Positions 1 to 6,941 of a DNA stretch of 11,137 nucleotides are shown in pieces; positions within the stretch are counted from its first letter, which is position 1, and the number at the start of each line of letters is the position of its first letter. The notes below the pieces were generated by a model that was not told the DNA's origin, did no database searches, and worked only from the letters and a program-made list of their open reading frames with translations. A program made the translations under genes and the position numbers. The DNA lies in contig DCUF01000071.1 of NCBI GenBank assembly GCA_002328485.1, forward strand, positions 1 through 11,137, read 5' to 3'. Source of the DNA: Deltaproteobacteria bacterium UBA2221 (lineage in GTDB: Bacteria; Desulfobacterota; Syntrophorhabdia; Syntrophorhabdales; WCHB1-27).

Positions 1-27
1 TGGTAGTAAAGAAGGGGTACGGTCATT

Positions 28-1239
28 GTGGCGCCCATGTCGATAATGGCAATTCAGCTTGGCTGGATTGGCTTCACCACGGTACGCGCCCAGGTATTCT
101 CACTTTTCTTGCTTGTAACTCTTCTAAACCTATTGGAGGGTGATAGAGCGAGGAAGCGGCTATGGCCCCTACTGTGGTTGCTCCTCTATGTAATTTGGCT
201 TAACGCCCATGCCGGTTTCTTGCTCGGAGCTGGCATGCTTGTCTTTTACAGCCTTGAGCGGTTTGTCAAAGCGATGCTTCAGGAAAGATCGTTCTCAAAA
301 GCGCTGAAGCGAACATGGCACCTTCTTACTGTGCTTTCAGTCATGTGTGTTCTGACCGTAGCCAATCCCTGGGGCGCCGATTACATACCATATTTGTGGC
401 GAGCCATTACCCTTGATAGGTCAGGCTTTATCGGTGAATGGTCTCCTCTATGGCTCAGTGAGCCATGGTCTCTCCCGTTATTTCTTATTTCCATTGTCTT
501 TGTAATATATAGCCTCGTACATACCAGATGTCAGAATTACTCTTTGCTGGCATTTCTTTGCGTTACTGCTTGGCTCGCCCTCTGGCATTTCAGGTACCTG
601 TCTATCTATGCGCTGGCTTGGATCTGCTTTGTACCTGCCCATATTCAGGACACAAATATTGGAAGATTTTTGATTGCTTTCAGTGCCAGGAAGAGAATTG
701 TGTACGTCGGGATTTTCCTGCTTATCGGTATTGGTGGAAGTCTGGTTGCGGTACGAAACAAATTCTGGACAGTCAGAATCCCGACTCCAACAGTCGAGCA
801 TGAAAAGATTGATGGACTTGTATATCCGGTCGGCGCGGTTCAGTTCTTAAAGGATCGCCAGTTTGTTGGCAATATCATGGCACCATTCGAAGCTGGATCG
901 TATCTTTCGTGGAAGCTTTACCCCGCAGTCAAAGTTAGTATGGACAGCCGGTTCGAAGTGGCATATGCGCTACCTCTGGTGCTTCAAAATGTCAGATTCT
1001 ATCGTGGCCAGGAGGATTGGGAGAATATACCCTATAGACATTCCACAGATGCCATCCTGGTACCGAACTGGAGCAAGTTAGGCAAAACGGCCAATTGCTC
1101 GATCGGCAAAGAAGAGACAAATTTATTCACAAAAGTGTACATTGACGACGGGTATTCAATCTTCATGCGGGCTTCGATCAGCGATAGAATTGGATTCACT
1201 GACAAGCGAGGCACCCATTTCCAAGATGTTTTTCCCTGA
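28..1239 (+). CDS. Multi-pass membrane protein, GT-C-like, unknown substrate (possibly 5'-truncated)
   Basis: This is a 403-residue protein with about seven hydrophobic segments (roughly residues 21-36, 45-74, 98-113, 148-165, 171-187, 190-205, 223-242). A soluble C-terminal domain from about residue 250 carries MDSRFE near 305 and ILVPNWSK near 343. The architecture, with motifs such as WLNAHAGFLLG, resembles uncharacterised membrane proteins distantly like lipid-linked-sugar glycosyltransferases of the GT-C fold, but I cannot name a substrate. The start used is GTG at 28, with AAGGGG about 10 nt upstream; ATG at 37 is an alternative. Two stop codons (positions 4-9) close this frame just upstream, while family members as I recall them have roughly 100 more N-terminal residues. 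Another frame upstream reads VVKKGYG, so a frameshift near position 20 that split the gene is possible. It converges with the minus-strand envelope genes, which suggests a polysaccharide or envelope role by context only. Confidence 0.7.
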   Translation: MAPMSIMAIQLGWIGFTTVRAQVFSLFLLVTLLNLLEGDRARKRLWPLLWLLLYVIWLNAHAGFLLGAGMLVFYSLERFVKAMLQERSFSKALKRTWHLLTVLSVMCVLTVANPWGADYIPYLWRAITLDRSGFIGEWSPLWLSEPWSLPLFLISIVFVIYSLVHTRCQNYSLLAFLCVTAWLALWHFRYLSIYALAWICFVPAHIQDTNIGRFLIAFSARKRIVYVGIFLLIGIGGSLVAVRNKFWTVRIPTPTVEHEKIDGLVYPVGAVQFLKDRQFVGNIMAPFEAGSYLSWKLYPAVKVSMDSRFEVAYALPLVLQNVRFYRGQEDWENIPYRHSTDAILVPNWSKLGKTANCSIGKEETNLFTKVYIDDGYSIFMRASISDRIGFTDKRGTHFQDVFP

Positions 1240-1508
1240 CCTATCCGTTGATTTGCCACCCGCTTTGGCGGTCCAGATTATGCCATAGAACACTTGAATC
1301 GCCAAGCACAGAGCCCGCGTGTCAATCCAGCGTGATTAAAGCACGAACAGGTCTGGGTGGCAAAATTCGTGTTAGCCTCATAGCCCGTCGAATCTAAAAA
1401 GAATCACCAAGTTCGAATTTGCCTACGAAGATCTTTTGGGCTATTTATGGCGGGAAATCGATATGTTAAACCTCATGGGTCTACTTCCGCGTGACCCTAC
1501 GCGAAGAA
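1240..1508. other. Intergenic region between convergent genes, no confident gene
   Basis: No gene can be supported here. A 4-bp CCGC/GCGG hairpin near 1260-1271 follows the membrane-protein stop but lacks a T run, so it is not a convincing terminator. A 46-codon plus-strand stretch from 1376 to 1516 lacks a good start. It encodes a protein-like segment containing LLGYLWREIDMLNLMGLLPR and may be the remnant of a lost gene; I do not recognise the family. Confidence 0.4.
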
Positions 1509-1680
1509 TCATTTGAACAAGTTGTATTCTTAAGATGCAATAGATGGCCCGGAAGCCATCCTTGGTATTAATCTTGCCCTCGGCATAGGTTCTTCCGTAA
1601 TAAGGGATACCCACTTAGCAAATCCTTGGCCCAGGAATCTTGGCAATCTTTGAAGTTACCTCCGGTTCGAAAGCGGCGTT
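1509..1680 (-). pseudogene. Decayed C-terminal fragment of a second GT2 (DPM-synthase-like) gene
   Basis: Translating the minus strand gives FEPEVTSKIAKIPGPRIC, a stop, then VGIPYYGRTYAEGK and KDGFRAIYCIL. This matches the last about 65 residues of the intact GT2 encoded at 2673-3395 (FEPEVTAKVAKIPGIRIY, YYGRTYAEGKK, KDGFRAIFCIL). Three lesions are visible: an in-frame TAA at 1615-1617 replacing a glutamate codon, a one-codon deletion after AEGK, and one extra A near 1528-1531. Removing that A restores RYNLFK followed by a stop at 1509-1511. The first about 170 codons are absent; the fragment begins just beyond the methyltransferase stop. The clear similarity with scattered substitutions indicates an old duplication of the GT2 gene that left a GT2-methyltransferase-GT2 arrangement, with the downstream copy now dead. 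It cannot make a functional enzyme. Confidence 0.85.
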
Positions 1681-1696
1681 TGTCCAGGTGATGGTC

Positions 1697-2410
1697 CTAA
1701 ATGTATTTAGGCTTTTCCCCTATCAGCATCACATTCTTTCCTATAAAAGGCGCTACCACAGTCTCGACTATCCTGACTAAGGGGACTACAAACCTGTCGT
1801 ACAGTGCCGTACGAGCAGCGCCAAGAGAGCCTTGAAAGAGAACAAAATTAATGTACCAAGGAATTATACCTGCAAAATCGAAGTACCTTGCTTTTACAAC
1901 GCGGAAACCAATCCTTGTAACAAGATCAATTAGATCATTTTTCTTATATCTCCTGAAATGACCTATCTCCGCATCGAAACTACTGTAAAGCCGCGGCAGA
2001 GCAGGAACAAACAAGAGTACATGCCCAGTCGGCTTGAGTGCTTTTAGAGCTTTAGCGAGCTCGGCGACATCGTCGTTTATATGTTCCAGAACATTGATGT
2101 AAACAACTGAGTCCAGAGGTCTTTCTACAAGCTGAAGATCAAAAAAATCATTGAAAAGCTCTGCACGTACATCATCTATCAATTCTTCTAAAAGAGGATA
2201 CATATTAGCAGATGGCTCGAACGCAAGTAGACGTTTGATCGGTTTTTCCAGGAGAAGCTTAGACACCGACCCCGTACCAGCGCCCACTTCGGCAACGCTA
2301 TCCCCAAGGAACGGACCAAACTCGTCGACTATCCATTTGTGATAATTCACGGCAAATGACATAGCCTCAAGGTCTTTCCCCGAATAACAACAATTAGCCT
2401 TTATCAGCAT
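1697..2410 (-). CDS. Class I SAM-dependent methyltransferase
   Basis: This 237-residue protein has the Rossmann-fold methyltransferase layout. Motif I, VAEVGAGTGS, lies at about residues 39-48, the acidic residue closing beta-2 is E65 in LLAFEPS, and the motif-IV region VVYINVLEHI is at 102-111. HFRRY near 151 and a hydrophobic C-terminal half (FAGIIPWYINFVLF) are usual in members that sit beside GT2 glycosyltransferases. The N-terminal YSGKDLEAMSFAVNYHKWI region is also typical of this group. ATG at 2410 follows GAGGAAAGAAC, a good ribosome-binding site. The substrate is not evident; neighbours suggest a glycan, lipid-linked sugar or related envelope metabolite. It lies downstream of the GT2 gene on the same strand, with a 262-bp interval that holds only a doubtful ORF, and immediately upstream of the dead GT2 fragment. 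Confidence 0.85.
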   Translation of the reverse strand: MLIKANCCYSGKDLEAMSFAVNYHKWIVDEFGPFLGDSVAEVGAGTGSVSKLLLEKPIKRLLAFEPSANMYPLLEELIDDVRAELFNDFFDLQLVERPLDSVVYINVLEHINDDVAELAKALKALKPTGHVLLFVPALPRLYSSFDAEIGHFRRYKKNDLIDLVTRIGFRVVKARYFDFAGIIPWYINFVLFQGSLGAARTALYDRFVVPLVRIVETVVAPFIGKNVMLIGEKPKYI

Positions 2411-2651
2411 GTTCTTTCCTCGCCATTTCTCGACGGCCCGCCGTTGAACCTTTTGCTGACTGGTATTCTAGTGTACCAGGATACCGGAGCGGAAATTGAT
2501 ACATATCTGGCCTTTCATGGCACAGTTGAATATGATGAGAGCGACCATTGTGTGCCGAGCTATCTCTGCGCCCTTGAAAAAAGATTTTGTGGGCCCCCAT
2601 GCAATTGCCGTTCGGCTCTTTGCCGAGGCTGATCGATACCTTCGACCTCAT
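2394..2651 (-). CDS. Doubtful small ORF between GT2 and methyltransferase genes
   Basis: This is an 85-residue frame with no family I recognise. It is listed because it has a strong ribosome-binding site (GAGGAAGGAAG, 5 nt before ATG at 2651), starts 21 nt after the GT2 stop, and overlaps the methyltransferase start by 17 nt, as a gene in an operon would. Against it, the composition is poor in hydrophobic core residues and rich in His, Arg and Ser. A second minus-strand frame over the same DNA, containing FFKGAEIARHTMVALIIFN, looks at least as protein-like before it reaches a stop. The interval could therefore be a decayed gene rather than an active one. Confidence 0.25.
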   Translation of the reverse strand: MRSKVSISLGKEPNGNCMGAHKIFFQGRRDSSAHNGRSHHIQLCHERPDMYQFPLRYPGTLEYQSAKGSTAGRREMARKEHADKG

Positions 2652-2672
2652 AATGACTTCCTTCCTCGGGCC

Positions 2673-3395
2673 TCACCTATATCCATTAAACAGATTGTAC
2701 TTTAGGATACAAAAAATGGCTCGAAAGCCATCCTTGGCGCTAATCTTCTTACCTTCCGCATAGGTTCTGCCATAATAGGAGACTCCAACCTCGTAAATTC
2801 TAATGCCCGGAATCTTGGCTACCTTTGCCGTTACCTCCGGTTCGAACCCGAAACGCTCCTCTTTGAGGGAAAGTCCTTTTATGATCTCAGACCGAAACAG
2901 TTTGTAGCACGTCTCCATATCGGTGAGATTGAGATTGGTAAACATATTAGAGATGAATGTGAGAAACCTATTGCCGATGCTGTGCCAGAAGAAGAGGATT
3001 CTGTGAGGTTTGCCGCCCATAAACCTCGAACCGTAGACAACATCAGCAAACCCATCAAGCATGGGCTTCAATAATATGTTGTATTCGTTGGGATCATACT
3101 CCAGGTCGGCATCCTGTATGATGAGAAAATCACCCGTGGCTTCTCGAATACCGGTGTGGAGGGCAGCGCCCTTGCCCTCGTTGAATTCATGCTTAAGGTA
3201 ACGGAGGTTCATCTCAGGATACAGGGACTGGTATCGTAGAACGGCTTCCTCCGTATCATCCTTTGAGAAGTCGTTTACGACGATCACCTCTTTTGCCAGA
3301 CCGTTGATCAATTCAACCATGCGCACCCGGTCAAGAATCAGGTGGATGGTCCTTCCTTCGTTATAGGCGGGTATTATTATTGAAATTGTTTGCAT
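2673..3395 (-). CDS. GT2-family glycosyltransferase, dolichyl/polyprenyl-phosphate mannose synthase-like
   Basis: From ATG at 3395 the protein is 240 residues, the usual length for soluble DPM1-like enzymes. It opens with the GT-A nucleotide-binding strand ISIIIPAYNEGRTI (4-17). The first acidic site is VVNDFSKDDT (39-48), the DXD metal/nucleotide site is D95-A-D97, and the acceptor region YGSRF is at 121-125. The C-terminus GKKISAKDGFRAIFCILKY matches DPM-synthase-like proteins. The expected role is transfer of a sugar from a nucleotide donor to a polyprenyl-phosphate carrier at the inner membrane face, for envelope glycan assembly. The frame stays open 53 codons further upstream, but that extension does not look like protein and the conserved fold begins right after this ATG. 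No strong ribosome-binding site is seen (AAGGA lies 16 nt upstream). A degraded partial copy lies at 1509-1680. Confidence 0.88.
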   Translation of the reverse strand: MQTISIIIPAYNEGRTIHLILDRVRMVELINGLAKEVIVVNDFSKDDTEEAVLRYQSLYPEMNLRYLKHEFNEGKGAALHTGIREATGDFLIIQDADLEYDPNEYNILLKPMLDGFADVVYGSRFMGGKPHRILFFWHSIGNRFLTFISNMFTNLNLTDMETCYKLFRSEIIKGLSLKEERFGFEPEVTAKVAKIPGIRIYEVGVSYYGRTYAEGKKISAKDGFRAIFCILKYNLFNGYR

Positions 3396-3716
3396 TGAAT
3401 TTTCAACACGATCCTTTTTAGCGTTGATAATATAGGGCAATCTATGTCGTGTCAATTGAAAAATGGGGTGAACATGTGGGATGACGTACGGGGGATGGTT
3501 TACAGACGCGCGGTCAGGTGCGGTGCTGACTTGGGCCAGCCGTTTACCGGCCACGCCTTAGAACATATGACGAGCCCAGAGCCATTGATTTAGTGGTTGG
3601 TAGGCTGGGTTGGCTCTGAAAACTTGACTATTCCTGCACCCAAAACCTTTCCCAACCCGCAAGTCAAGCGCTTCGGCGGGGACAGCACCGCTATTATGCT
3701 TTCTTGCGAGCCAAAA
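3396..3716. other. Intergenic region with a 7-bp inverted repeat
   Basis: No convincing gene is seen between the GT2 gene and tadG. The only structure found is an inverted repeat, GGGTTGG at 3607-3613 and CCAACCC at 3652-3658, enclosing 38 nt. It lies about 60 bp downstream of the tadG stop and could help end the tadE-tadG transcript, but there is no U-rich tail. It might instead be a dispersed repeat, which one window cannot show. Confidence 0.4.
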
Positions 3717-4901
3717 TCAATTCGCCAACTTGGGGGGGGAAGGTATCCCGTGGGTCCATCCCGTCCCCGATCCGGAACAATCAGCGTCCGGGTGAATTGT
3801 GAGTGAAACATATGCGTGACTACCAGGGCAACTTGAAGGTTGTCCTCCTGTTGGTTCTGTGGAGTTCGCCTGTCCTCCTGTGTAGATACCCTTATAGCCG
3901 CCCGCCTGGTCCTGGATCTGGCCGGATGAGACACAGATGTTGGTCAGCTCCACGCAAGCGATTTTCTCAACCGGCTCGTTTCCACCATTTCCCCCCGGCG
4001 CACGGTAAACCACAGGGACGGAGAATAGCTTTCCGACATAAGGAGACAAGTGAGAAAAAAGGCTTTGGTTTACGCCAGGTTTTAAGAAGATACATGTGTC
4101 TATCCCATCAACTCCGGGGGGATCACAGGTTGTGGAATTCGGGGCGCCCTCGGCAGGTGCGACTTGGTTGGAGCTTCCACTGTTAACAATATTATCAAGT
4201 AACTCGGCAATTTCGGAAGCTCCCGGTGAATGCTCCCTGTATCCTAAGACTGTCCACTGCATGGCATCGCATGTGGGATCTGGGTAGGGCATACCAAAGC
4301 TTAAAGTCCAGCCAGTAAGATCATTCCATGGTCCGGAGAATGGGGTGCCAGGGTTCCTGAAAACGCATTGATTAAAGGCAATTGGCAAGAGCGGTGCGTT
4401 TGCCGGGGACGTGCTGTTTCGAGCTATCGCGGTGGCAGAGGCGGATATGGTGCGTGTGGTGAATCCAATTGCCCGAGCTAAAAAGAACGGGACGGACGTT
4501 CGCGTGACGTCTACTTGCACAGCAGGAAAGGCTGGAACTGCCGGAGTCAAATTGTTCCCTATATCCGCTTTTACCTGGAATGTATAAGCCGCGGGTTCGT
4601 TCAAGGGAAGTGCGGCCGCCGCAGTACAAGCAGCTTGTTCGGTTAGGGATGATCCGGTACAATTTGCTGTTATAGTCTGGGGACCGCCGCTGGCGGCAAA
4701 ATTGTCGGTACTGACCGAATTCCTATAGTATATAGTGGCGCCGGCCAAGGCTGCGGCATCCGCTGAGTTCTGGACCTGGTTTTTAACAACATAAAGATAG
4801 CCAAAATCGACAGCGAACGCGCCAAACACTAAAAGCACAACCAACAAAAGAGCTACCACAATTGCTACCGCGCCATCTTGTTTTGCGATCAACTTATTCA
4901 T
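3717..4901 (-). CDS. tadG: TadG-like Flp pilus assembly / secreted pseudopilin-type protein
   Basis: This is a 394-residue protein. The N-terminal region is diagnostic of the TadE/TadG-like family: DGAVAIVVALLLVVLLVFGA, a single membrane helix at about 9-30, followed by VDFGYLYVVKNQVQNSADAAALAGA at 31-55. The rest is a Cys-containing extracytoplasmic domain (N184-Q-C with FRNPGTP; CDPPGVDGIDTC near 259-270) and a Gly/Ser/Pro-rich tail. Such proteins are anchored in the inner membrane with the bulk outside and act with the Tad secretion system that assembles Flp pili. ATG at 4901 lies inside the end of tadE (8-bp overlap), so translation is probably coupled. The last about 60 residues look less conserved than the rest, and I cannot exclude a frameshifted tail. 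No other tad genes are in the window, so this may be an isolated TadE/G pair. Confidence 0.85.
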   Translation of the reverse strand: MNKLIAKQDGAVAIVVALLLVVLLVFGAFAVDFGYLYVVKNQVQNSADAAALAGATIYYRNSVSTDNFAASGGPQTITANCTGSSLTEQAACTAAAALPLNEPAAYTFQVKADIGNNLTPAVPAFPAVQVDVTRTSVPFFLARAIGFTTRTISASATAIARNSTSPANAPLLPIAFNQCVFRNPGTPFSGPWNDLTGWTLSFGMPYPDPTCDAMQWTVLGYREHSPGASEIAELLDNIVNSGSSNQVAPAEGAPNSTTCDPPGVDGIDTCIFLKPGVNQSLFSHLSPYVGKLFSVPVVYRAPGGNGGNEPVEKIACVELTNICVSSGQIQDQAGGYKGIYTGGQANSTEPTGGQPSSCPGSHAYVSLTIHPDADCSGSGTGWTHGIPSPPKLAN

Positions 4902-5334
4902 AGGTCATCACCGTAGTTGCGGAGAGGAGCTTCTCTCCAATTATTGGTGCTATCAACAGCGACTTGAAATTGTAACGGACCGCAACCGAGAGCCTGCTTC
5001 CAGTATTATAATTCAGGTCAAGGTTCTCAGCCTCGGCACACGGATTTGTCGAGCAATCGGGTGGTAACGATGGTGTGCCAAGGCTGATAAGGGCCGACCC
5101 ACTGTGGGCGATAGCGGCACTTTCTGCTGCAGATAGCGCGCCAGTTGTGCCACTGCTAACAACATACACAACGCCTTTTCGAGCACCCTCGCGGCTAGCA
5201 TTGGTGATCACCGCCTGGTTGTACAGCAAGAGGCCGAACTCAATAATGCCGAAAAGCAGAAGAAAAAGCAGGGGTGCGATCAAAGCAAATTCGACTGCAG
5301 AGGCACCACGAAGGGATCTAATGATGGTTTTCAA
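4894..5334 (-). CDS. tadE: TadE-like pseudopilin
   Basis: This is a 146-residue protein with a textbook TadE domain at residues 9-50: RGASAVEFALIAPLLFLLLF, then GIIEFGLLLYNQAVITNASREGAR. The Glu in the SAVEFAL segment and the single hydrophobic helix match minor pseudopilins of the Tad (Flp) pilus apparatus, which sit in the inner membrane and mature by prepilin-type processing. The remaining about 90 residues form a small extracytoplasmic domain containing CSTNPCAEAENL. No ATG or GTG is available in frame upstream of the domain, so the start is TTG at 5334, supported by GGAGAGG about 9-10 nt before it. It is the first gene of a two-gene unit with tadG. No clear sigma70 promoter was found in the 230 bp upstream. 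Confidence 0.88.
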   Translation of the reverse strand: MKTIIRSLRGASAVEFALIAPLLFLLLFGIIEFGLLLYNQAVITNASREGARKGVVYVVSSGTTGALSAAESAAIAHSGSALISLGTPSLPPDCSTNPCAEAENLDLNYNTGSRLSVAVRYNFKSLLIAPIIGEKLLSATTVMTYE

Positions 5335-5432
5335 CTTTGTTCACCTCTCCAAGAACGATTAACACATCTCACGGTAACACGCAAGCTGTTAATTGACTTA
5401 CAATTTTTTAAGGCATCCCTTGCCTGAAATTC

Positions 5433-5457
5433 AAGGGGAAAAAATCGTGTCCCCCTT
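5433..5457. repeat. Small inverted repeat upstream of tadE
   Basis: AAGGGG (5433-5438) and CCCCTT (5452-5457) flank a 13-nt loop ending in TCGTGTC. It lies about 100 bp upstream of tadE, between that gene and the repeat array. The 5335-5567 interval holds no gene. This may be a short dispersed palindrome; function is unknown. Confidence 0.35.
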
Positions 5458-5567
5458 TCTTATTGTTATTATTATCGGCGTGTCTGCAATAATCTGAATA
5501 TATTTGACAGCACTTTTTCTAACAAGCGCCGCCTTGATTTCATCTGTGGTAAGACAAAAAGGCTGTG

Positions 5568-5827
5568 TTAACCACCCACTCCCCTCGGTCGTTCGAGGCA
5601 CGGAGACACCGAGGAAAAACCAAGAAGGAGAGGAGTATCTTTCTGCCTGCTAGGGGGAGACGGCCCTATCAGGCAGACCCCAGCGCCTTCGGCGGAGGCC
5701 CTGGTGCGCGGAAGCGCAGGCTGGGTGACCGAAAGCGAGTCTCGACGGTTCCGGTCACAGCCCTCACGTCCCTCTCTCTATTGGTTCTTCTCCGTGCCTC
5801 TGTGCCTCAAGCGCAGCGGGTGGTAAA
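5568..5827 (+). repeat. Array repeat, copy 1 (complete)
   Basis: This is a complete 260-bp element. The ends are TTAACCACCC (5568-5577) and GGGTGGTAAA (5818-5827), an inverted repeat with one mismatch. A long inner stem pairs 5595-5615 with 5788-5808. Inside lie hairpins TCTGCCTG/CAGGCAGA (5642-5649 with 5670-5677, extended by TAGGG/CCCTA), CGCC-TTCG (5685-5694), GCGC-GGAA-GCGC (5706-5717) and GTGACCG/CGGTCAC (5725-5731 with 5752-5758). CCCAGC at 5679-5684 can also pair with GCTGGG at 5720-5725. The flank AGACAAAAAGGCTGTG just upstream recurs before other copies, so the true boundary may lie about 20 bp further left. Short open frames crossing it are shadows of the repeat. Confidence 0.9.
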
Positions 5828-5890
5828 ACGGCCGTTTATTCCCTGTTTCCTACGCCATGGCTGCGGGTTCAGGTCACAAAAAAGGCTGTG
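5828..5890 (+). repeat. Repeated linker between copies 1 and 2
   Basis: About 63 bp (CGGCCGTTTATTCCCTG, then GCCATGGCTGCGGGTTCAGG, then AAAAAAGGCTGTG) joins the right end of copy 1 to the left end of copy 2. It is nearly identical at 7372-7434 and more divergent at 8914-8985, so it belongs to the tandem unit. Confidence 0.8.
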
Positions 5891-6043
5891 TTAACCACCC
5901 ACTCCCTTCGGTCGTTCGAGACACCGAGACACCGAGGAAAAACCTCACGAGAGAGAGGCATTATACTTTCTGCCTGCTATGGGGAGACGGCCCTATCAGG
6001 CAGATCCCAGCGCCTTCGGCGGGGGAGGGTCTTGCGCGAAGCG
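5891..6043 (+). repeat. Array repeat, copy 2 (left half, broken at cargo 1)
   Basis: The left half is intact, from TTAACCACCC through the CTGCCTG hairpin (5952-6004 region) and CGCC-TTCG hairpin to a final GCGC-GAA-GCG. It then diverges completely at about 6044, where the DUF4258/YgiT cargo begins. The distal partner segments are absent here. It starts 323 bp after copy 1, giving a tandem unit. The next repeat sequence, at 6942, is a right half only, so copies 2 and 3 bracket cargo 1. Confidence 0.88.
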
Positions 6044-6232
6044 GCGTTCCTTCCTTCATAGCATTTATTGCTTGTCCGGAATATACTGTCTCGGACAATA
6101 GACCACAGTCCGTAAGGACCTGACGAAAAAGAGGGGCGGTTAAATTGACAGATAGCAACAAGAGCCAATCCTTAGGGTGGCGTAGCGTACTGACTTCAGC
6201 AAGGCGGGGATCCATCGTACAGATGACAGGGT

Positions 6233-6454
6233 TTATGCGGCATACTGAAGGATTTCCACCTCAACCTTGGCATCGATTCCCTTTAGCAACTCATCAACTC
6301 TCTCCATGGTGCAGTCTTCGAGTAGGTAGTCGCTGCAGTTGGAACATTGCAGGACGGGCAGGTTTTTGATGATAACGATAGAATGATCGCCAATCTTGAA
6401 GGGCAGGTCGGTTGCAATTCCCGTAAGATCGGCGCCACAGGTTGCGCATTTCAT
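6233..6454 (-). CDS. YgiT-type zinc-finger antitoxin
   Basis: This is a 73-residue protein with two CxxC pairs (C3/C6 in MKCATCGAD and C37/C40 in LQCSNCSDYLLED). That matches the N-terminal zinc-binding domain of MqsA/YgiT-like antitoxins, and the C-terminal MERVDELLKGIDAKVEVEIL helix is usual for the short form lacking the Xre DNA-binding domain. It should neutralise the toxin encoded just upstream by binding it. ATG at 6454 is chosen for two reasons: AAGGAGGAAGGC precedes it, and it overlaps the toxin stop in an ATGA quartet, which implies translational coupling. An 11-codon longer frame exists but lies inside the toxin gene and ignores the ribosome-binding site. The toxin-first gene order is as in mqsRA. 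Confidence 0.88.
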   Translation of the reverse strand: MKCATCGADLTGIATDLPFKIGDHSIVIIKNLPVLQCSNCSDYLLEDCTMERVDELLKGIDAKVEVEILQYAA

Positions 6455-6789
6455 GCCTTCCTCCTTATTCTCAAGTTGTGCTCCCATTTTGACGGATCCG
6501 GCCGGTAAGCGGTGATGATAGTTACAAAGTCATCCGCAAAATCCATAGCCACTACGAAGTGAAATACCGATTCCGGGTGCTTCCCCAGCAGCAGACAACT
6601 GGGAAGGTATCGGTCATCCGAATAAATCTCCACAACCTCAATCTTATTGGCAGACTCCAGTATCCACTCTCGAGGAATGTATCGGTCTTTCAACCTCATA
6701 CTTACATGGTAAGTCCACAGGACCCTGCCACGTTTTAGGCATGAAGACACAAATTCTATGATCTGGTCTTCCGTGAGATTCCCCAACAT
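6451..6789 (-). CDS. DUF4258-type toxin (RelE/MqsR-like mRNA interferase candidate)
   Basis: This is a 112-residue protein from ATG at 6789. Recognisable DUF4258 features are WTYHVSMRLKDRYIP near 25-39, the strand FHFVVAMD near 76-83, and the closing ITAYRPDPSKWEHNLRIRR at 92-110. Families of this type are small RNases or ribosome-dependent toxins paired with YgiT-like zinc-finger antitoxins, exactly the partner found 4 bp overlapping downstream. Catalysis is inferred from family, not shown. An alternative TTG start at 6807 would add six residues, but a TATAAT box overlaps that stretch and places transcription start at the ATG itself. There is no ribosome-binding site before the ATG, which fits a leaderless message. 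Confidence 0.82.
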   Translation of the reverse strand: MLGNLTEDQIIEFVSSCLKRGRVLWTYHVSMRLKDRYIPREWILESANKIEVVEIYSDDRYLPSCLLLGKHPESVFHFVVAMDFADDFVTIITAYRPDPSKWEHNLRIRRKA

Positions 6790-6795
6790 TGGCAA

Positions 6796-6824
6796 ATTAT
6801 ATGACAAACCATGCCAATAGGCAA
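6796..6824 (-). promoter_or_regulatory. Sigma70-like promoter of the DUF4258/YgiT operon
   Basis: On the minus strand there is TTGCCT (6819-6824), a 17-bp spacer and a perfect TATAAT (6796-6801). The A of the toxin ATG at 6789 is the seventh base after the -10 box, so the transcript probably starts at or next to the initiation codon. Confidence 0.6.
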
Positions 6825-6941
6825 AATGGTCTGCTGCCAGGTGCCGCTCGAAGGATCAACACTGGTGTCATCACGACAGCTTTTTTCACCCGTGCGGCCG
6901 TTCTTTGGGCAGTTTCTGCATTATCAGCCGAGATAAAGCCA

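Noticed and set aside
478..801. Minus-strand open frame of 107 codons inside the first gene
   Set aside because: It is a shadow of the membrane-protein reading frame with unnatural composition.
2836..2850. tRNA T-arm-like sequence CCGGTTCGAACCCG
   Set aside because: It is the FEPEVT coding segment of the GT2 gene, and no cloverleaf can be drawn around it.
3590..3934. Minus-strand open frame of 114 codons
   Set aside because: It overlaps the 3' end of tadG out of frame, has no ribosome-binding site and no recognisable domain.
5568..5827. HEARO/IscB-type omega RNA or a retron RNA
   Set aside because: No IscB, TnpB, HNH or reverse transcriptase gene is in the window and I could not match the sequence to what I remember of those RNAs; only a covariance-model search could settle it.
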